Below the pieces are notes generated by a model. That model worked only from the letters and a program-made list of their open reading frames with translations. It was not told the DNA's origin and did not search any database. Source: Gammaproteobacteria bacterium (GTDB lineage: Bacteria; Pseudomonadota; Gammaproteobacteria; Burkholderiales; Burkholderiaceae_B). From it: a stretch of DNA of 64,000 nt. The stretch is taken from NCBI GenBank assembly GCA_030832095.1, contig JAURJT010000028.1:62001-126000 (forward strand), written 5' to 3'. Both the position numbers and the translations under genes were made by a program. Position 1 is the stretch's first letter; every line of letters begins with the position of its first letter. Of this stretch, positions 37,248 through 45,368 are shown in pieces.

Positions 37248-38528
37248 ATGCCACCACGACGCATTATCTGGACAAAAAAAGTCATCGGGTGGCTGGCGCT
37301 GCCCGTTGTTATTGGCGCCCTAAGCTGTGCTAACCGCGTCAACGCCCAAAACGCTTTTGATGCGCAAGGCAAGACGGATGACTACAGTACCGAGCTTCGA
37401 GCCAATGAGACACTCGGTGAGTGTTTGGTGCGGCTAAAAATTACCGACGGTGAGATCTATCGGGCAATTGAGCACATCGATATTGCCGATGACCTACAAG
37501 GGCTTGCGGCCAACACGCCAATTCGGTTAAAGGTTGACGCAGAGGGATCGGTTCGCTTGCTAAGACTACCTTTATCAAGGCGTGGATCAAGCGAGCCTGA
37601 CGAACCCATTCAGGTGCCAACCAAGTTTCCCGTTCTCGTGTTTTCCCGAGAGAGCGATCGGGGCTCGGGTCTTCAATGGACTTACGTACAAGAAAACACG
37701 CGGGTCCAAGCCATCCAGAAGTCAGCTCCTTTTGACGGCAACTTCTTCAACGTGATGGATCGTCAAGAGATTCCGGATGCGGTATCTGAACAATTCACAC
37801 GGATTTTTTCAGGGACGGTGAACTTCTCGAACGATCTGCGGCACCAAGCAAGCTTCTCGATGACCTATGAAGTGGCTTTCTTGGAGGACAGTCCCGTTGC
37901 GACTGGCAAAATTCTGCATGCACGTTTGGATACGTCTGGCCACCAACATCAGGCCTATTGGTGGAAAACCCAGGCAAATCAGACGGGTCGGTACTACTCG
38001 CCTGAGGGCGAGATACTGAGTGCGCGTTCGTGGAAATCACCTATCCTTTATTCGAGAAAGACCTCTAACTTTGGCATGCGACTCGATCCCTTCACTGGTA
38101 GTTGGTCGAATCATCAGGGGATAGACATTGGCGCACCGAGCGGCACCGAGGTGCGGGCCACGCAACAAGGCAAGGTGAAAGCCTTTGGTTATGAGGGTAA
38201 TTATGGAAATGTGGTCGTGATCGAACACGGAAATGGCTTCGAGACCACTTATGCCCACTTAAGTCGCTTTGCGAACCTCACAACACAGCAGTCACTCAAA
38301 CAAGGCGCTCTGATTGGCTACGTTGGCACCACAGGGCGCTCAAGCGGCCCCCACCTACACTACGAGCTTCGCAGGTATGGCAAAGCACTTGACCCAGAAA
38401 ACACCTTTCAAGGCGGTGACGCGCCCACCCAATTAACGGGTGACGACCTTGAGCAATTTAAGCAGTTTCAACGAAGCTTAAAAAATCAAAACCTGGCAAG
38501 CGAACCGCTGCATTTTAACAATAACTAA
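37248..38528 (+). CDS. Secreted M23 (LytM-type) peptidoglycan endopeptidase
   Basis: A 426-residue protein with a signal-like hydrophobic N-terminus (VIGWLALPVVIGALSCANRV) for export to the periplasm. Residues about 50-250 are a beta-rich domain resembling the N-terminal part of MepM-like enzymes. Residues about 270-385 are the zinc peptidase domain: H289-xxx-D293 in NHQGIDIGAPSG, and H369-L-H371 in GPHLHYELR. These enzymes cut peptide crosslinks in the wall. T3SS loci usually carry a lytic transglycosylase for this purpose, so this enzyme may open the wall for the secretin/needle. A small unknown gene follows at 9 bases, then sctC. It is preceded by a box dyad, supporting co-regulation. Confidence 0.88.
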   Translation: MPPRRIIWTKKVIGWLALPVVIGALSCANRVNAQNAFDAQGKTDDYSTELRANETLGECLVRLKITDGEIYRAIEHIDIADDLQGLAANTPIRLKVDAEGSVRLLRLPLSRRGSSEPDEPIQVPTKFPVLVFSRESDRGSGLQWTYVQENTRVQAIQKSAPFDGNFFNVMDRQEIPDAVSEQFTRIFSGTVNFSNDLRHQASFSMTYEVAFLEDSPVATGKILHARLDTSGHQHQAYWWKTQANQTGRYYSPEGEILSARSWKSPILYSRKTSNFGMRLDPFTGSWSNHQGIDIGAPSGTEVRATQQGKVKAFGYEGNYGNVVVIEHGNGFETTYAHLSRFANLTTQQSLKQGALIGYVGTTGRSSGPHLHYELRRYGKALDPENTFQGGDAPTQLTGDDLEQFKQFQRSLKNQNLASEPLHFNNN

Positions 38529-38537
38529 AGGATTTGT

Positions 38538-38852
38538 ATGGCAACCAGCCCGATCAATGGCAAAACAAGTCGTCCAGTTTCCTCGCACACGCCTGCAAAC
38601 GAGCCTTCAACAAGCGCACCAGCCAGCGCAGAGCAGGCAAAGGGCAAAGCACCGCTGATTCGGCCCTTTTCACTCTCCTTGCCCCCAGAGAATCAAGCTG
38701 CCCAAACCATCGTGAAGAATATCGACGAGTCCAACAAAGAGACCGAGAGATTGACCAAACAGTCAGCCAAAGAAGAACAACTCCAAAAACTTGTAGACGA
38801 ACAAATTGCGAAAGACCAACTTCTCAATGGCCCCGGCACGCGCGGTGTCTGA
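38538..38852 (+). CDS. Small hydrophilic protein in T3SS operon (104 residues)
   Basis: The gene starts 9 bases after the M23 peptidase stop with AAGGA at good spacing, so it is almost certainly translated. The first 40 residues are Ser/Thr/Pro/Ala-rich and disordered; residues about 50-95 are a charged helix (NIDESNKETERLTKQSAKEE). No signal peptide or membrane segment is present, unlike its upstream neighbour. The composition fits a small secreted protein or chaperone-like factor. No family is recognised. Confidence 0.6.
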   Translation: MATSPINGKTSRPVSSHTPANEPSTSAPASAEQAKGKAPLIRPFSLSLPPENQAAQTIVKNIDESNKETERLTKQSAKEEQLQKLVDEQIAKDQLLNGPGTRGV

Positions 38853-38895
38853 ACGTCACTCGACCCTCTACCCCTCTGTCCCAACCCTTTCGGAT

Positions 38896-38913
38896 ATTAT
38901 TCTTTAGTATAGT
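38896..38913 (+). promoter_or_regulatory. T3SS box copy ATTATTCTTTAGTATAGT
   Basis: Two mismatches in 18 to the best copy at 3494-3511; TATAGT (38908-38913) is a good -10. It lies 84 bases before the secretin gene, giving sctC its own promoter. Confidence 0.65.
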
Positions 38914-38997
38914 TTTCCTGATAAACTGCCTTGGATCAAAAAGACGCTACACGCGACAAATAGTCTTTGAGCCAAACACTCGGAACGCGATCCCAGT

Positions 38998-40926
38998 ATG
39001 ATCTTTCGCCCAATGAAATCAGTTCTCGCCCTTGCGGTAAGTTTGAGCCTGCAATTGCTTGTCGGATCGGTGGCCACCGCAGCCCTCACGAACAAGCCCA
39101 TTTCGTACTTTACGGAGTCGCGCCCGCTTTCAGAAGTCGTGAGCCAAGTTCAGACTAACCTGGGAGTACCAGTTTCGCTCCGAGGGGGAGTGAATCCAGA
39201 GCTCGTCCTGCACGGTGAGATTAGCGGAAAAAATGGCCTCGAATTTGTCTCTCAAGTGGCCAGACAGCTGCGGCTTGAGTGGGCTGCAACGGACAATGAA
39301 GCATTTCTAGCCCCCGCGGGGTCTGGAGTCACTGAACAAATTCCGATTGGCAACACTGAACTCGCCAGAATAGTTGCCCGCAAACTAAACGACCAGCTCA
39401 GAAATCGCGGCTCACGAATTAGCATTAACGTCAGCCAGAATGGTAGAGATATCAACGTCAACGGCTTAAGCTGGTGGATCAGTGCGGTTAAAAATGACGT
39501 CATCGCCCGCACGATCAATGAGTCACGCAAAGAACTGATTCAAACCCTTTCTGGTCAAGCCCCCGCCAGCGCAAGCGTTGTGCAACCGCGCGATATCTCG
39601 ATTAATTCGTCTCAACCAGGGGGCTTGAGTTTGCTGATATTCAAACTCAGAAATGCCTGGGCCGAAGACAAGACGGCTAACGTGGGTGGAGCGCAGCAGC
39701 TCGTGCCGGGCGTGGCGTCGATGTTTAGTCAGATCACCGGAGTTCCAAAGCTTTCTAGACCTGCCACTGCGGCGCTTCCTAACAGAAACGATCCCTCAGG
39801 CACCGCCTCTTCTATCACGCCGCTGCCTGCAGTGGCTGGCGGCTTTGGCAATTCACCGATGAATGCCCTGGTCAACAACACGTCTAAAGAAGAAGCGGTC
39901 GCTGACAACAGGCCGGTAGACGCCTACTTGAACCAACCAAGCGTCATCGCCGATCCAAGACAAAACGCTGTCATCGTGCGAGATTATGGCGAACGCTACG
40001 ACGCGTACAAACAACTGATCAACTACATGGATCAGTCGTCACCGATGATTCAGATTGATGCCTACATCATCGATCTTCAAAAAAATGAAGCCACAGAACT
40101 GGGCTTTGGTCTGAATTGGTCGTCAGGCGGTTTTGGTGGAAGCAGCGTGAATCCTGGCGGCGCACGAACGCCCGTGAGCCCCAACGTCATCTTGAATTCA
40201 ACGCAAGGCGCGCAGCTGCTAACACAGATCCGTGCCCTTGAAACCCGCGGCTTGTCTCAGGTCGTCAGCGTGCCGACCGTGTTGGCCTTAAATAATTTAG
40301 AAGCGGTATTTAGTACACGGCAGAGCTTTTATGTGCCGGTGCAAGGTAACCAGGATGCGTCGCTGACGGCAGTGACAGCCTCTACGTTTTTGCGCGTCAC
40401 ACCGATGTTCACCAATGAAGGCGAAGCAGATAACGCCAAGCGAATCAAAATGCTCTTGAATGTTCAAGATTCGTCGGTAGACAATGCACAATCTTCACAA
40501 GTGAGCGGCTTACCCACTGTCACTGAAAATCAGATTGCGACTCAGGCGATTGTGAATAATGGGGATACGCTTGTCATCGGTGGGCAAGTCGTGCGCAAAG
40601 TTCTTGATGCAGACTCTGGCTTACCCTTTTTAAGCCGCCTCCCAATCATCGGCTTACTCTTCGGCTCGCGCGCTCGTCAATATCAAGAGTTTTTAAGAAT
40701 CTATGTCATCAGCCCAAGACTGCTGGGCGAAGATTCGCTGCAAGCCGCGAGTGCGTCAGTCTCGCAACCCAACGGAACTATTACGAATAGTCGGATGCTT
40801 CAGCAAGAACTACCAAAAATTATGCAAGGCACCAGTCTGCCCTCTAACCCTGACGTCAAATTGGCGCCAGGGCAAAAAGAGCAAGACGGGCAAAACTCGA
40901 TCGTGACAGCAGTACCGACGATCTAA
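38998..40926 (+). CDS. sctC: T3SS outer-membrane secretin SctC
   Basis: A 642-residue protein with an N-terminal signal (SVLALAVSLSLQLLVGSVAT). It has the N0 domain (residues about 30-110, with ISYFTESRPLSEVVSQVQTN), N1/N3 ring-forming domains (with NRPVDAYLNQPSVIADPRQN and VRDYGERYDAYKQLINYMDQ), and the secretin domain about 350-585, ending VIGGQVVRKVLDADSGLPFL and LPIIGLLFGSR, then LRIYVISPRLL. The homomultimer forms the outer-membrane channel for the needle. A polar tail of about 50 residues follows, where pilotins bind in other systems; no pilotin gene is evident here. Start codon choice is uncertain: ATG at 39013 is also possible. Confidence 0.96.
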   Translation: MIFRPMKSVLALAVSLSLQLLVGSVATAALTNKPISYFTESRPLSEVVSQVQTNLGVPVSLRGGVNPELVLHGEISGKNGLEFVSQVARQLRLEWAATDNEAFLAPAGSGVTEQIPIGNTELARIVARKLNDQLRNRGSRISINVSQNGRDINVNGLSWWISAVKNDVIARTINESRKELIQTLSGQAPASASVVQPRDISINSSQPGGLSLLIFKLRNAWAEDKTANVGGAQQLVPGVASMFSQITGVPKLSRPATAALPNRNDPSGTASSITPLPAVAGGFGNSPMNALVNNTSKEEAVADNRPVDAYLNQPSVIADPRQNAVIVRDYGERYDAYKQLINYMDQSSPMIQIDAYIIDLQKNEATELGFGLNWSSGGFGGSSVNPGGARTPVSPNVILNSTQGAQLLTQIRALETRGLSQVVSVPTVLALNNLEAVFSTRQSFYVPVQGNQDASLTAVTASTFLRVTPMFTNEGEADNAKRIKMLLNVQDSSVDNAQSSQVSGLPTVTENQIATQAIVNNGDTLVIGGQVVRKVLDADSGLPFLSRLPIIGLLFGSRARQYQEFLRIYVISPRLLGEDSLQAASASVSQPNGTITNSRMLQQELPKIMQGTSLPSNPDVKLAPGQKEQDGQNSIVTAVPTI

Positions 40927-40936
40927 GGCCAGGGCC

Positions 40937-41407
40937 TTAAGCAAATACGGCGCTACCGGGCGGAGGTGCACTTCCACCATCAAATTTTTGCTGGGGCTTG
41001 GCTGGTTCATCAAACTTACTGCCAGCCATCGTTTTCTGCATGCCGTCGATCGAGTTCACATAAGCCTCTAATTGGGCACTAAACGCGTTCACGTCAGTTT
41101 TTTGTGCATCCCAGCGTCCAACGGCCACAACGCGGTTGGAGTTTGGTTCGATGGCAAAACGCGCGCCACCATGATTACTTGGCAAGAAGTTTTCTGCGAG
41201 TAAGCTCTTCACAAAAGTCTCAGCGCCTGAGTCCGGCAACTCTCCGACAAAACTCACTGCATTGAGTCCGCCGTCGGGATCCGCTACGAACGTCACAACA
41301 ATGTCTTCATCAAAAGCCAAGGTGCATTGACCCTCGTCATCAAGTTCTAACTGCTCTAAACCAATATGTCGCCCAAGTTCTTTGAGAAGGTTACCGACCG
41401 CTTCCAT
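40937..41407 (-). CDS. CesT-family class I T3SS chaperone
   Basis: A 156-residue acidic protein with the typical start LLKELGRHIGLEQLELDDEG and strands CTLAFDEDIVVTFVAD, then a helix AETFVKSLLAENFLP, strands with GARFAIEPNSNRVVAVGRWD and a helix NAFSAQLEAYVNSIDGMQ. This is the standard CesT/SycH-type dimeric chaperone pattern. The last 35 residues are Pro/Gly/Lys-rich and disordered, an extension seen in only some members. It is convergent with sctC (10 bases apart) and shares its upstream region with the response regulator gene. It may serve several effectors, as CesT does, because no effector gene is adjacent. Confidence 0.8.
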   Translation of the reverse strand: MEAVGNLLKELGRHIGLEQLELDDEGQCTLAFDEDIVVTFVADPDGGLNAVSFVGELPDSGAETFVKSLLAENFLPSNHGGARFAIEPNSNRVVAVGRWDAQKTDVNAFSAQLEAYVNSIDGMQKTMAGSKFDEPAKPQQKFDGGSAPPPGSAVFA

Positions 41408-41490
41408 TTTTTTAAGCCCTCATCCTAAATCATCCTAAATATAAATAATAACGCTCACGCTTCTAGTCGTTCTAGTGTACTTTAGGAGTG

Positions 41491-41505
41491 ATACTTTAGT
41501 ATAAA
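41491..41505 (+). promoter_or_regulatory. T3SS box copy ATACTTTAGTATAAA
   Basis: A perfect dyad with TATAAA as a possible -10, in the divergent region between the chaperone and the response regulator genes. A second ACTTTAG lies 14 bases upstream (41479-41485). If the regulator itself binds here, it would control its own gene. Confidence 0.6.
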
Positions 41506-41617
41506 AATCAGTAACGGACGAATAAATATAATGCGGTTGTTGATAAAAAGCTTATGATACGAGAGGTTTCTTAACTTAAGTAGCATTGCATGGGAGTGGT
41601 GCTAACTGCATAATCAA

Positions 41618-42301
41618 TTGGCTAGGTACAAACTTGGAAAATCTCCCTTGAACAAAAAAACCGTCCTAATTGTTGAAGATCATCCCCTCTACCGGCAAGC
41701 GCTCAGCAATCTGATCAAGGTAAGCTTACCCGACGTAGAGTTGCAGAGCACCAACTCTGCAGAAGAGGCATTGGCTACGCTCTCTAAAAAAAGCAAAAAA
41801 GAATTAGCCGACTGGACGATTTTGCTCGATCTGTCTTTGCCAGGCCTATCAGGTCTGTCTGCCGTGCATGCCTTTGCTGAGGCAGCACCGACCAGTAGTT
41901 TGGTCGTCATCTCAGCTACCGACGATAAATTACAGGTTTCAGCCTGCATCGGCTCTGGTGCCATTGCCTTTATCAGTAAATCGACTCCCCCCGACAGGGT
42001 GACTGAGTTTTTAGGACGCCTTTTAAGAGAAAAGCTCGCACACCCTGAGCTGATTACCAGCGAAGGCAACGAAAATATTGCCAATCTGAAACCAATTCGG
42101 CTCACCCCCCGCCAGATCGAGGTGCTTTTGCTCATTTTTCAAGGCAAATCCAACCGAGATATTGCGCAGACATTAGATATTATTGAGGCAACAGCTAAAG
42201 CCCACGTCAGTGCAATCTTTCGCGAACTTGACGTTGTCAACCGCACCCAAGCCCTGTTGGCCGCTCAAAAACTAGGTTTTAGAGCAGCAACCAATCATTA
42301 A
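41618..42301 (+). CDS. NarL/FixJ-type response regulator
   Basis: A receiver domain followed by a LuxR-type helix-turn-helix. The receiver begins TVLIVEDHPLYRQAL, has the phosphoacceptor Asp in LLDLSLPGLSG (residue 71 from the TTG at 41618) and the conserved Lys in AFISKSTPP. The output domain is RLTPRQIEVLLLIFQGKSNR then VSAIFRELDVVNRTQALLAA. A second TTG at 41648 (MNKKTVLIVEDH) is an equally good start. Regulators of this class (BvgA, SsrB) drive T3SS genes elsewhere. It lies among T3SS genes behind a box copy, with a hybrid histidine kinase gene 1.2 kb downstream as the obvious partner. Whether it binds the recurrent box is an inference. Confidence 0.92.
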   Translation: MARYKLGKSPLNKKTVLIVEDHPLYRQALSNLIKVSLPDVELQSTNSAEEALATLSKKSKKELADWTILLDLSLPGLSGLSAVHAFAEAAPTSSLVVISATDDKLQVSACIGSGAIAFISKSTPPDRVTEFLGRLLREKLAHPELITSEGNENIANLKPIRLTPRQIEVLLLIFQGKSNRDIAQTLDIIEATAKAHVSAIFRELDVVNRTQALLAAQKLGFRAATNH

Positions 42302-42339
42302 TCCAATCGATCAGCATATAGACTTTTGTTGGTAAACTA

Positions 42340-42351
42340 ATACTTTAGTTA
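42340..42351 (+). promoter_or_regulatory. T3SS box copy in AACTAA-TACT-TTAGTT dyad
   Basis: Here the shared core ACTAATACTTTAGT is part of a dyad AACTAA-TACT-TTAGTT. It lies 25 bases before the GTG start of the thioredoxin-like gene. The same longer dyad occurs at 46253-46270, where this region was duplicated. Confidence 0.5.
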
Positions 42352-42375
42352 AATACCTTCAACATAGCGACTCTT

Positions 42376-42744
42376 GTGAAACGCTTACGTCTGCTGCTTC
42401 TGGTTTTGATGGTAGGGGCCGCAAATGCGTCCGCCCTTGAAATCGTTGATTACAACGGCAAAAGTCTTGCCGATAGTATTACGGCCGGAAAAAAAACACT
42501 CATCTGGTTTCATGCCTCGTGGTGTGCCACTTGTAAGGCACAAGAGCTTGTTTTAGCCAAGATTCCAAAAGATCAAAATAAAACTGTCATCATAAAAGTC
42601 GATTTTGATACTGCGACAAAACTTAGGCGCGAACTTAAGGTCGCCACGCAATCGACTTTTTTAATTTACAAAGACGGTAAAGAAATTGCGAGAAGTGTTG
42701 GCGTGACCGATCCGACAGCGCTCAAAAAACTAATTGGAGATTGA
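42376..42744 (+). CDS. Exported thioredoxin-like protein with CATC active site
   Basis: A 122-residue protein from a GTG start. It has a signal peptide (residues 1-20, MKRLRLLLLVLMVGAANASA) and a thioredoxin fold with WC50-A-T-C53, then strand TVIIKVDFD, the TQSTFLIY segment where cis-Pro normally sits (here Ser-Thr; no Pro), and KDGKEIARSVG. The CXXC suggests a periplasmic dithiol reductase or oxidase. The missing cis-proline is unusual and may change substrate specificity. The gene overlaps or abuts an outer-membrane barrel gene, perhaps its client. It lies behind a box copy. A truncated copy of its 5' end is found at 46281-46380. Confidence 0.85.
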   Translation: MKRLRLLLLVLMVGAANASALEIVDYNGKSLADSITAGKKTLIWFHASWCATCKAQELVLAKIPKDQNKTVIIKVDFDTATKLRRELKVATQSTFLIYKDGKEIARSVGVTDPTALKKLIGD

Positions 42745-42746
42745 GA

Positions 42747-43493
42747 ATGACCCAACACGCCTGTCGCTTCATCACCCTGATTTCGTTCGGATTGCTTGTC
42801 GCCACCTCATCCATCGCCCTCGGGCAAAACACAAGTTACACGGGCAATACCCCCCTCTCTAAAGCAAATAGTACTCAGGGTTTTAGTGGTTTCTACACGC
42901 AACTCGGGTTGGGCTACCAAAGCTTTAGTCCGAGCTTCTCAGATAGTTATTACACCTTAGGTTCGACCACGTACAGCAGTACGACGCAGAGTGGCGCGTT
43001 GCAAGGCGTCACGGGTACGCTCACGGCTGGGTACAACTTTCCGATGAGTTCCTCGTTCCTTTTGGGTATCGGCGCAGAGATTTCTCCGATCGCAGGGGCA
43101 TCGAGTTCGGTGGGAGGGGCGACGATCGGTAACGTATCGATCCCAGCGGCCTCTTACCAACTCAACAATAGCTACAATCTCTTTGTCTCGGCAGTCGTTC
43201 CACTAGAAAAAATGACGGCCGTATACGGAAAAATCGGTTACAGCAAAGCCAATGTCACAGCAGGGCCTAATCTTGACGCGTTGAATTACTCCGGCTATTC
43301 GTTGGGTATCGGTTATAAATCTGTGATTTCGGGCAACGTCTACGCGTATATTGAAGCGAACTATTTTAATTATGGCAAGGTCAGTAGCTCTGGCACAGGT
43401 GTGATTCCAGGAAGCTCAACTGTTTACGGATATTCGACGAACTCAACGGCTACAGCGTTCAACATCTTGTACGGCATAGGCATTAGTTTTTAA
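42747..43493 (+). CDS. Outer-membrane beta-barrel protein
   Basis: A 248-residue protein with signal peptide (LISFGLLVATSSIALGQ). ATG at 42747 was chosen because GGAG precedes it. The mature part has alternating amphipathic strands such as GFYTQLGLGYQSFS, VTGTLTAGYNFPM and AVYGKIGYSKANVT, ending in ILYGIGISF, with the terminal Phe typical of BAM-assembled barrels. It resembles the small OmpX/OmpA-like 8-strand porin-like group rather than OmpW. It starts 2 bases after the thioredoxin-like gene and is therefore under the same box. Loops are Ser/Thr/Gly-rich. A role in adhesion or secretin support is possible but not shown. Confidence 0.75.
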   Translation: MTQHACRFITLISFGLLVATSSIALGQNTSYTGNTPLSKANSTQGFSGFYTQLGLGYQSFSPSFSDSYYTLGSTTYSSTTQSGALQGVTGTLTAGYNFPMSSSFLLGIGAEISPIAGASSSVGGATIGNVSIPAASYQLNNSYNLFVSAVVPLEKMTAVYGKIGYSKANVTAGPNLDALNYSGYSLGIGYKSVISGNVYAYIEANYFNYGKVSSSGTGVIPGSSTVYGYSTNSTATAFNILYGIGISF

Positions 43494-43529
43494 GCGAACG
43501 GGCTTAAGACTCGCTTGCATGACAGCGGC

Positions 43530-45350
43530 CTATCTGGCGCGTAAATGTCGGACCACGCTCAACAGTAAAGTGTCTGCCGACACTGGTTTGTAGAGAATTT
43601 CTAAGCCAGCATCTTGTAGAAGCTTCAGTTCGTCTGGCGCCGTATCACCCGTGACAATGATCGCAGGCATATCTTCGTTGAACTCGCTGCGAATTTTTTC
43701 TACACACTCCAGCCCAGTCTCACCTATCAAACGATAGTCTGACAAAATCAAATCTGGCGATTTAGGGCTGAAAATCAAAGCCTGAATGGCGGCGTCCCCA
43801 GACTCCCCCGTGATAACTTGAGCGCCATACAGTTCTAACATCATTTTTGTCGCCTCACAAATTGTTGGGTCGTCATCAATGACCACAATAAGTGTTTGAT
43901 CCAGACTCTCTAACGCCACATGATCGTCAACCGATCGGCGTTGTACAGGGCGCGTGACCGCAGATTTTTTCATCGGCAACTTGAACGAGAACGTTGAGCC
44001 AAGACCCGCATGCGTACTCAAGCGAATCGTGCTGCCCAATAAACCTGATAATCTTTTTGCGATCGACAGCCCCAACCCCATGCCCACGTTCTTCTCTCGT
44101 GCAAGTGGGCTGCGGATCTGTACAAACTCATCAAAAATTCTAGACCGCATTGTGAGAGCCACACCCAACCCGGTGTCGACGATACGAATATCAACCGACT
44201 CGTGTGTCAAGCGCGCCGCCAAGCGCACCCCCCCTTTAGGGGTGTAGCGTATCGCGTTAGTAATTAGATTTCTGAGCAGACGCTCTAATAAATGAATGTC
44301 TGTCTTGACCTGATATTCATTAAATTTTTCAGGCACCGAAATCTCAAATCTCAACTGTTCTTGTTCTGCAACTTTTAAATATTCGTGCTCTAAATTCTTA
44401 AACAAGGTATCAATCTCTTGATACTCGATGTTAATTGTCAGTGCACTCGCATCTAGCCGTGAAATACTGACCAAGGCCTCAAACATCGAATTAAGATATT
44501 CGACGCTGTGCTGCAAGCCAGTCAGATTATCTTCGATTAAGCGCTGCGTTTTTTCACCACCCGCTTTGCGCAATAGCAATTGCTCTAAGGTATTCAAGGT
44601 CAAGCTAACAGCCTGCATCGGCTGTCTTAAATCATGGCTCACCGAGGCTAAAAAACGAGACTTTGCCAAATTCGCAGCGACCGCTTCGTCGCGCTTATGC
44701 GTGATCTCAGATAACAACCGGTACACATTGAACTCGAGCGCTTTATTCACTTTAAAGGCGTCACTAAATCGGTATGCAAACATGGTTGATACAAGCGAAA
44801 TCAACCAAATACCAAATGCAAGACCTGTCACGTATATTTCACTCGAGACATTGAGCAACAGCGGAGAAAGCCACAGCGCAGTGGCTGAGAACCCAAGGTA
44901 AGCCGGGAAAAATGGCGAATAGGCGAATAAGCCACCAAATAACAAGGCCACAATCGATAACAAGTAAATCAGCTGCTCGTAAGAAGACAGGTGCGGCACG
45001 ATGGCCAACCAGCCATAACCAAAGGTCAGCCCGGACAGCATAGTGGCGCAGGTATATAAATAAAGGTAGCGCTTAGCACTGGTGGGCTTTTTTTCAAAAC
45101 AGCCGGAATCTCGATAACCGTACATCAAGACCGAGCGAAATACCGTGCTTACCAGTCCGACTCCAACCCAAAGCAATAACTCAAGCTCGAGGTCGGTGTC
45201 CCAAAAGAACGCCGTGAGCAACAAGACAACGCTTGTGGTGCCAAGGTTCGCAATATACAAATTTTCGCGTAGGTACTCTGCTTGGATAACCGCTAAATCA
45301 CCACCCAGCGCCGACTCTATGTTTTCAGGCCTTGGCGTTCGAAATTTCAT
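43530..45350 (-). CDS. Membrane hybrid histidine kinase with receiver domain
   Basis: A 606-residue sensor. Residues about 30-200 contain six hydrophobic segments with short loops and no large periplasmic domain, so it may sense a membrane signal. The kinase core has H239 in SHDLRQPMQAV, the N box NAIRYTPKGG, DTGLGV and GMGLGLSIAKRL. A receiver follows, with acidic VIDDDP and D538 in LSDYRLIG, and the conserved Lys in ILYKPVS. Phosphate would pass from H239 to D538 or to the NarL-type regulator at 41618. It is convergent with the thioredoxin/barrel operon and divergent from a SURF1 gene 18 bases away. No Hpt domain is seen here, so the relay path is unclear. Confidence 0.93.
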   Translation of the reverse strand: MKFRTPRPENIESALGGDLAVIQAEYLRENLYIANLGTTSVVLLLTAFFWDTDLELELLLWVGVGLVSTVFRSVLMYGYRDSGCFEKKPTSAKRYLYLYTCATMLSGLTFGYGWLAIVPHLSSYEQLIYLLSIVALLFGGLFAYSPFFPAYLGFSATALWLSPLLLNVSSEIYVTGLAFGIWLISLVSTMFAYRFSDAFKVNKALEFNVYRLLSEITHKRDEAVAANLAKSRFLASVSHDLRQPMQAVSLTLNTLEQLLLRKAGGEKTQRLIEDNLTGLQHSVEYLNSMFEALVSISRLDASALTINIEYQEIDTLFKNLEHEYLKVAEQEQLRFEISVPEKFNEYQVKTDIHLLERLLRNLITNAIRYTPKGGVRLAARLTHESVDIRIVDTGLGVALTMRSRIFDEFVQIRSPLAREKNVGMGLGLSIAKRLSGLLGSTIRLSTHAGLGSTFSFKLPMKKSAVTRPVQRRSVDDHVALESLDQTLIVVIDDDPTICEATKMMLELYGAQVITGESGDAAIQALIFSPKSPDLILSDYRLIGETGLECVEKIRSEFNEDMPAIIVTGDTAPDELKLLQDAGLEILYKPVSADTLLLSVVRHLRAR

Positions 45351-45368
45351 GGTTATACTTTTGGCAAA

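Noticed and set aside
43494-43529. Small GCGA/TCGC inverted repeat between the barrel and kinase genes as a terminator
   Set aside because: The stem is only four bases with a long loop and no T tract.
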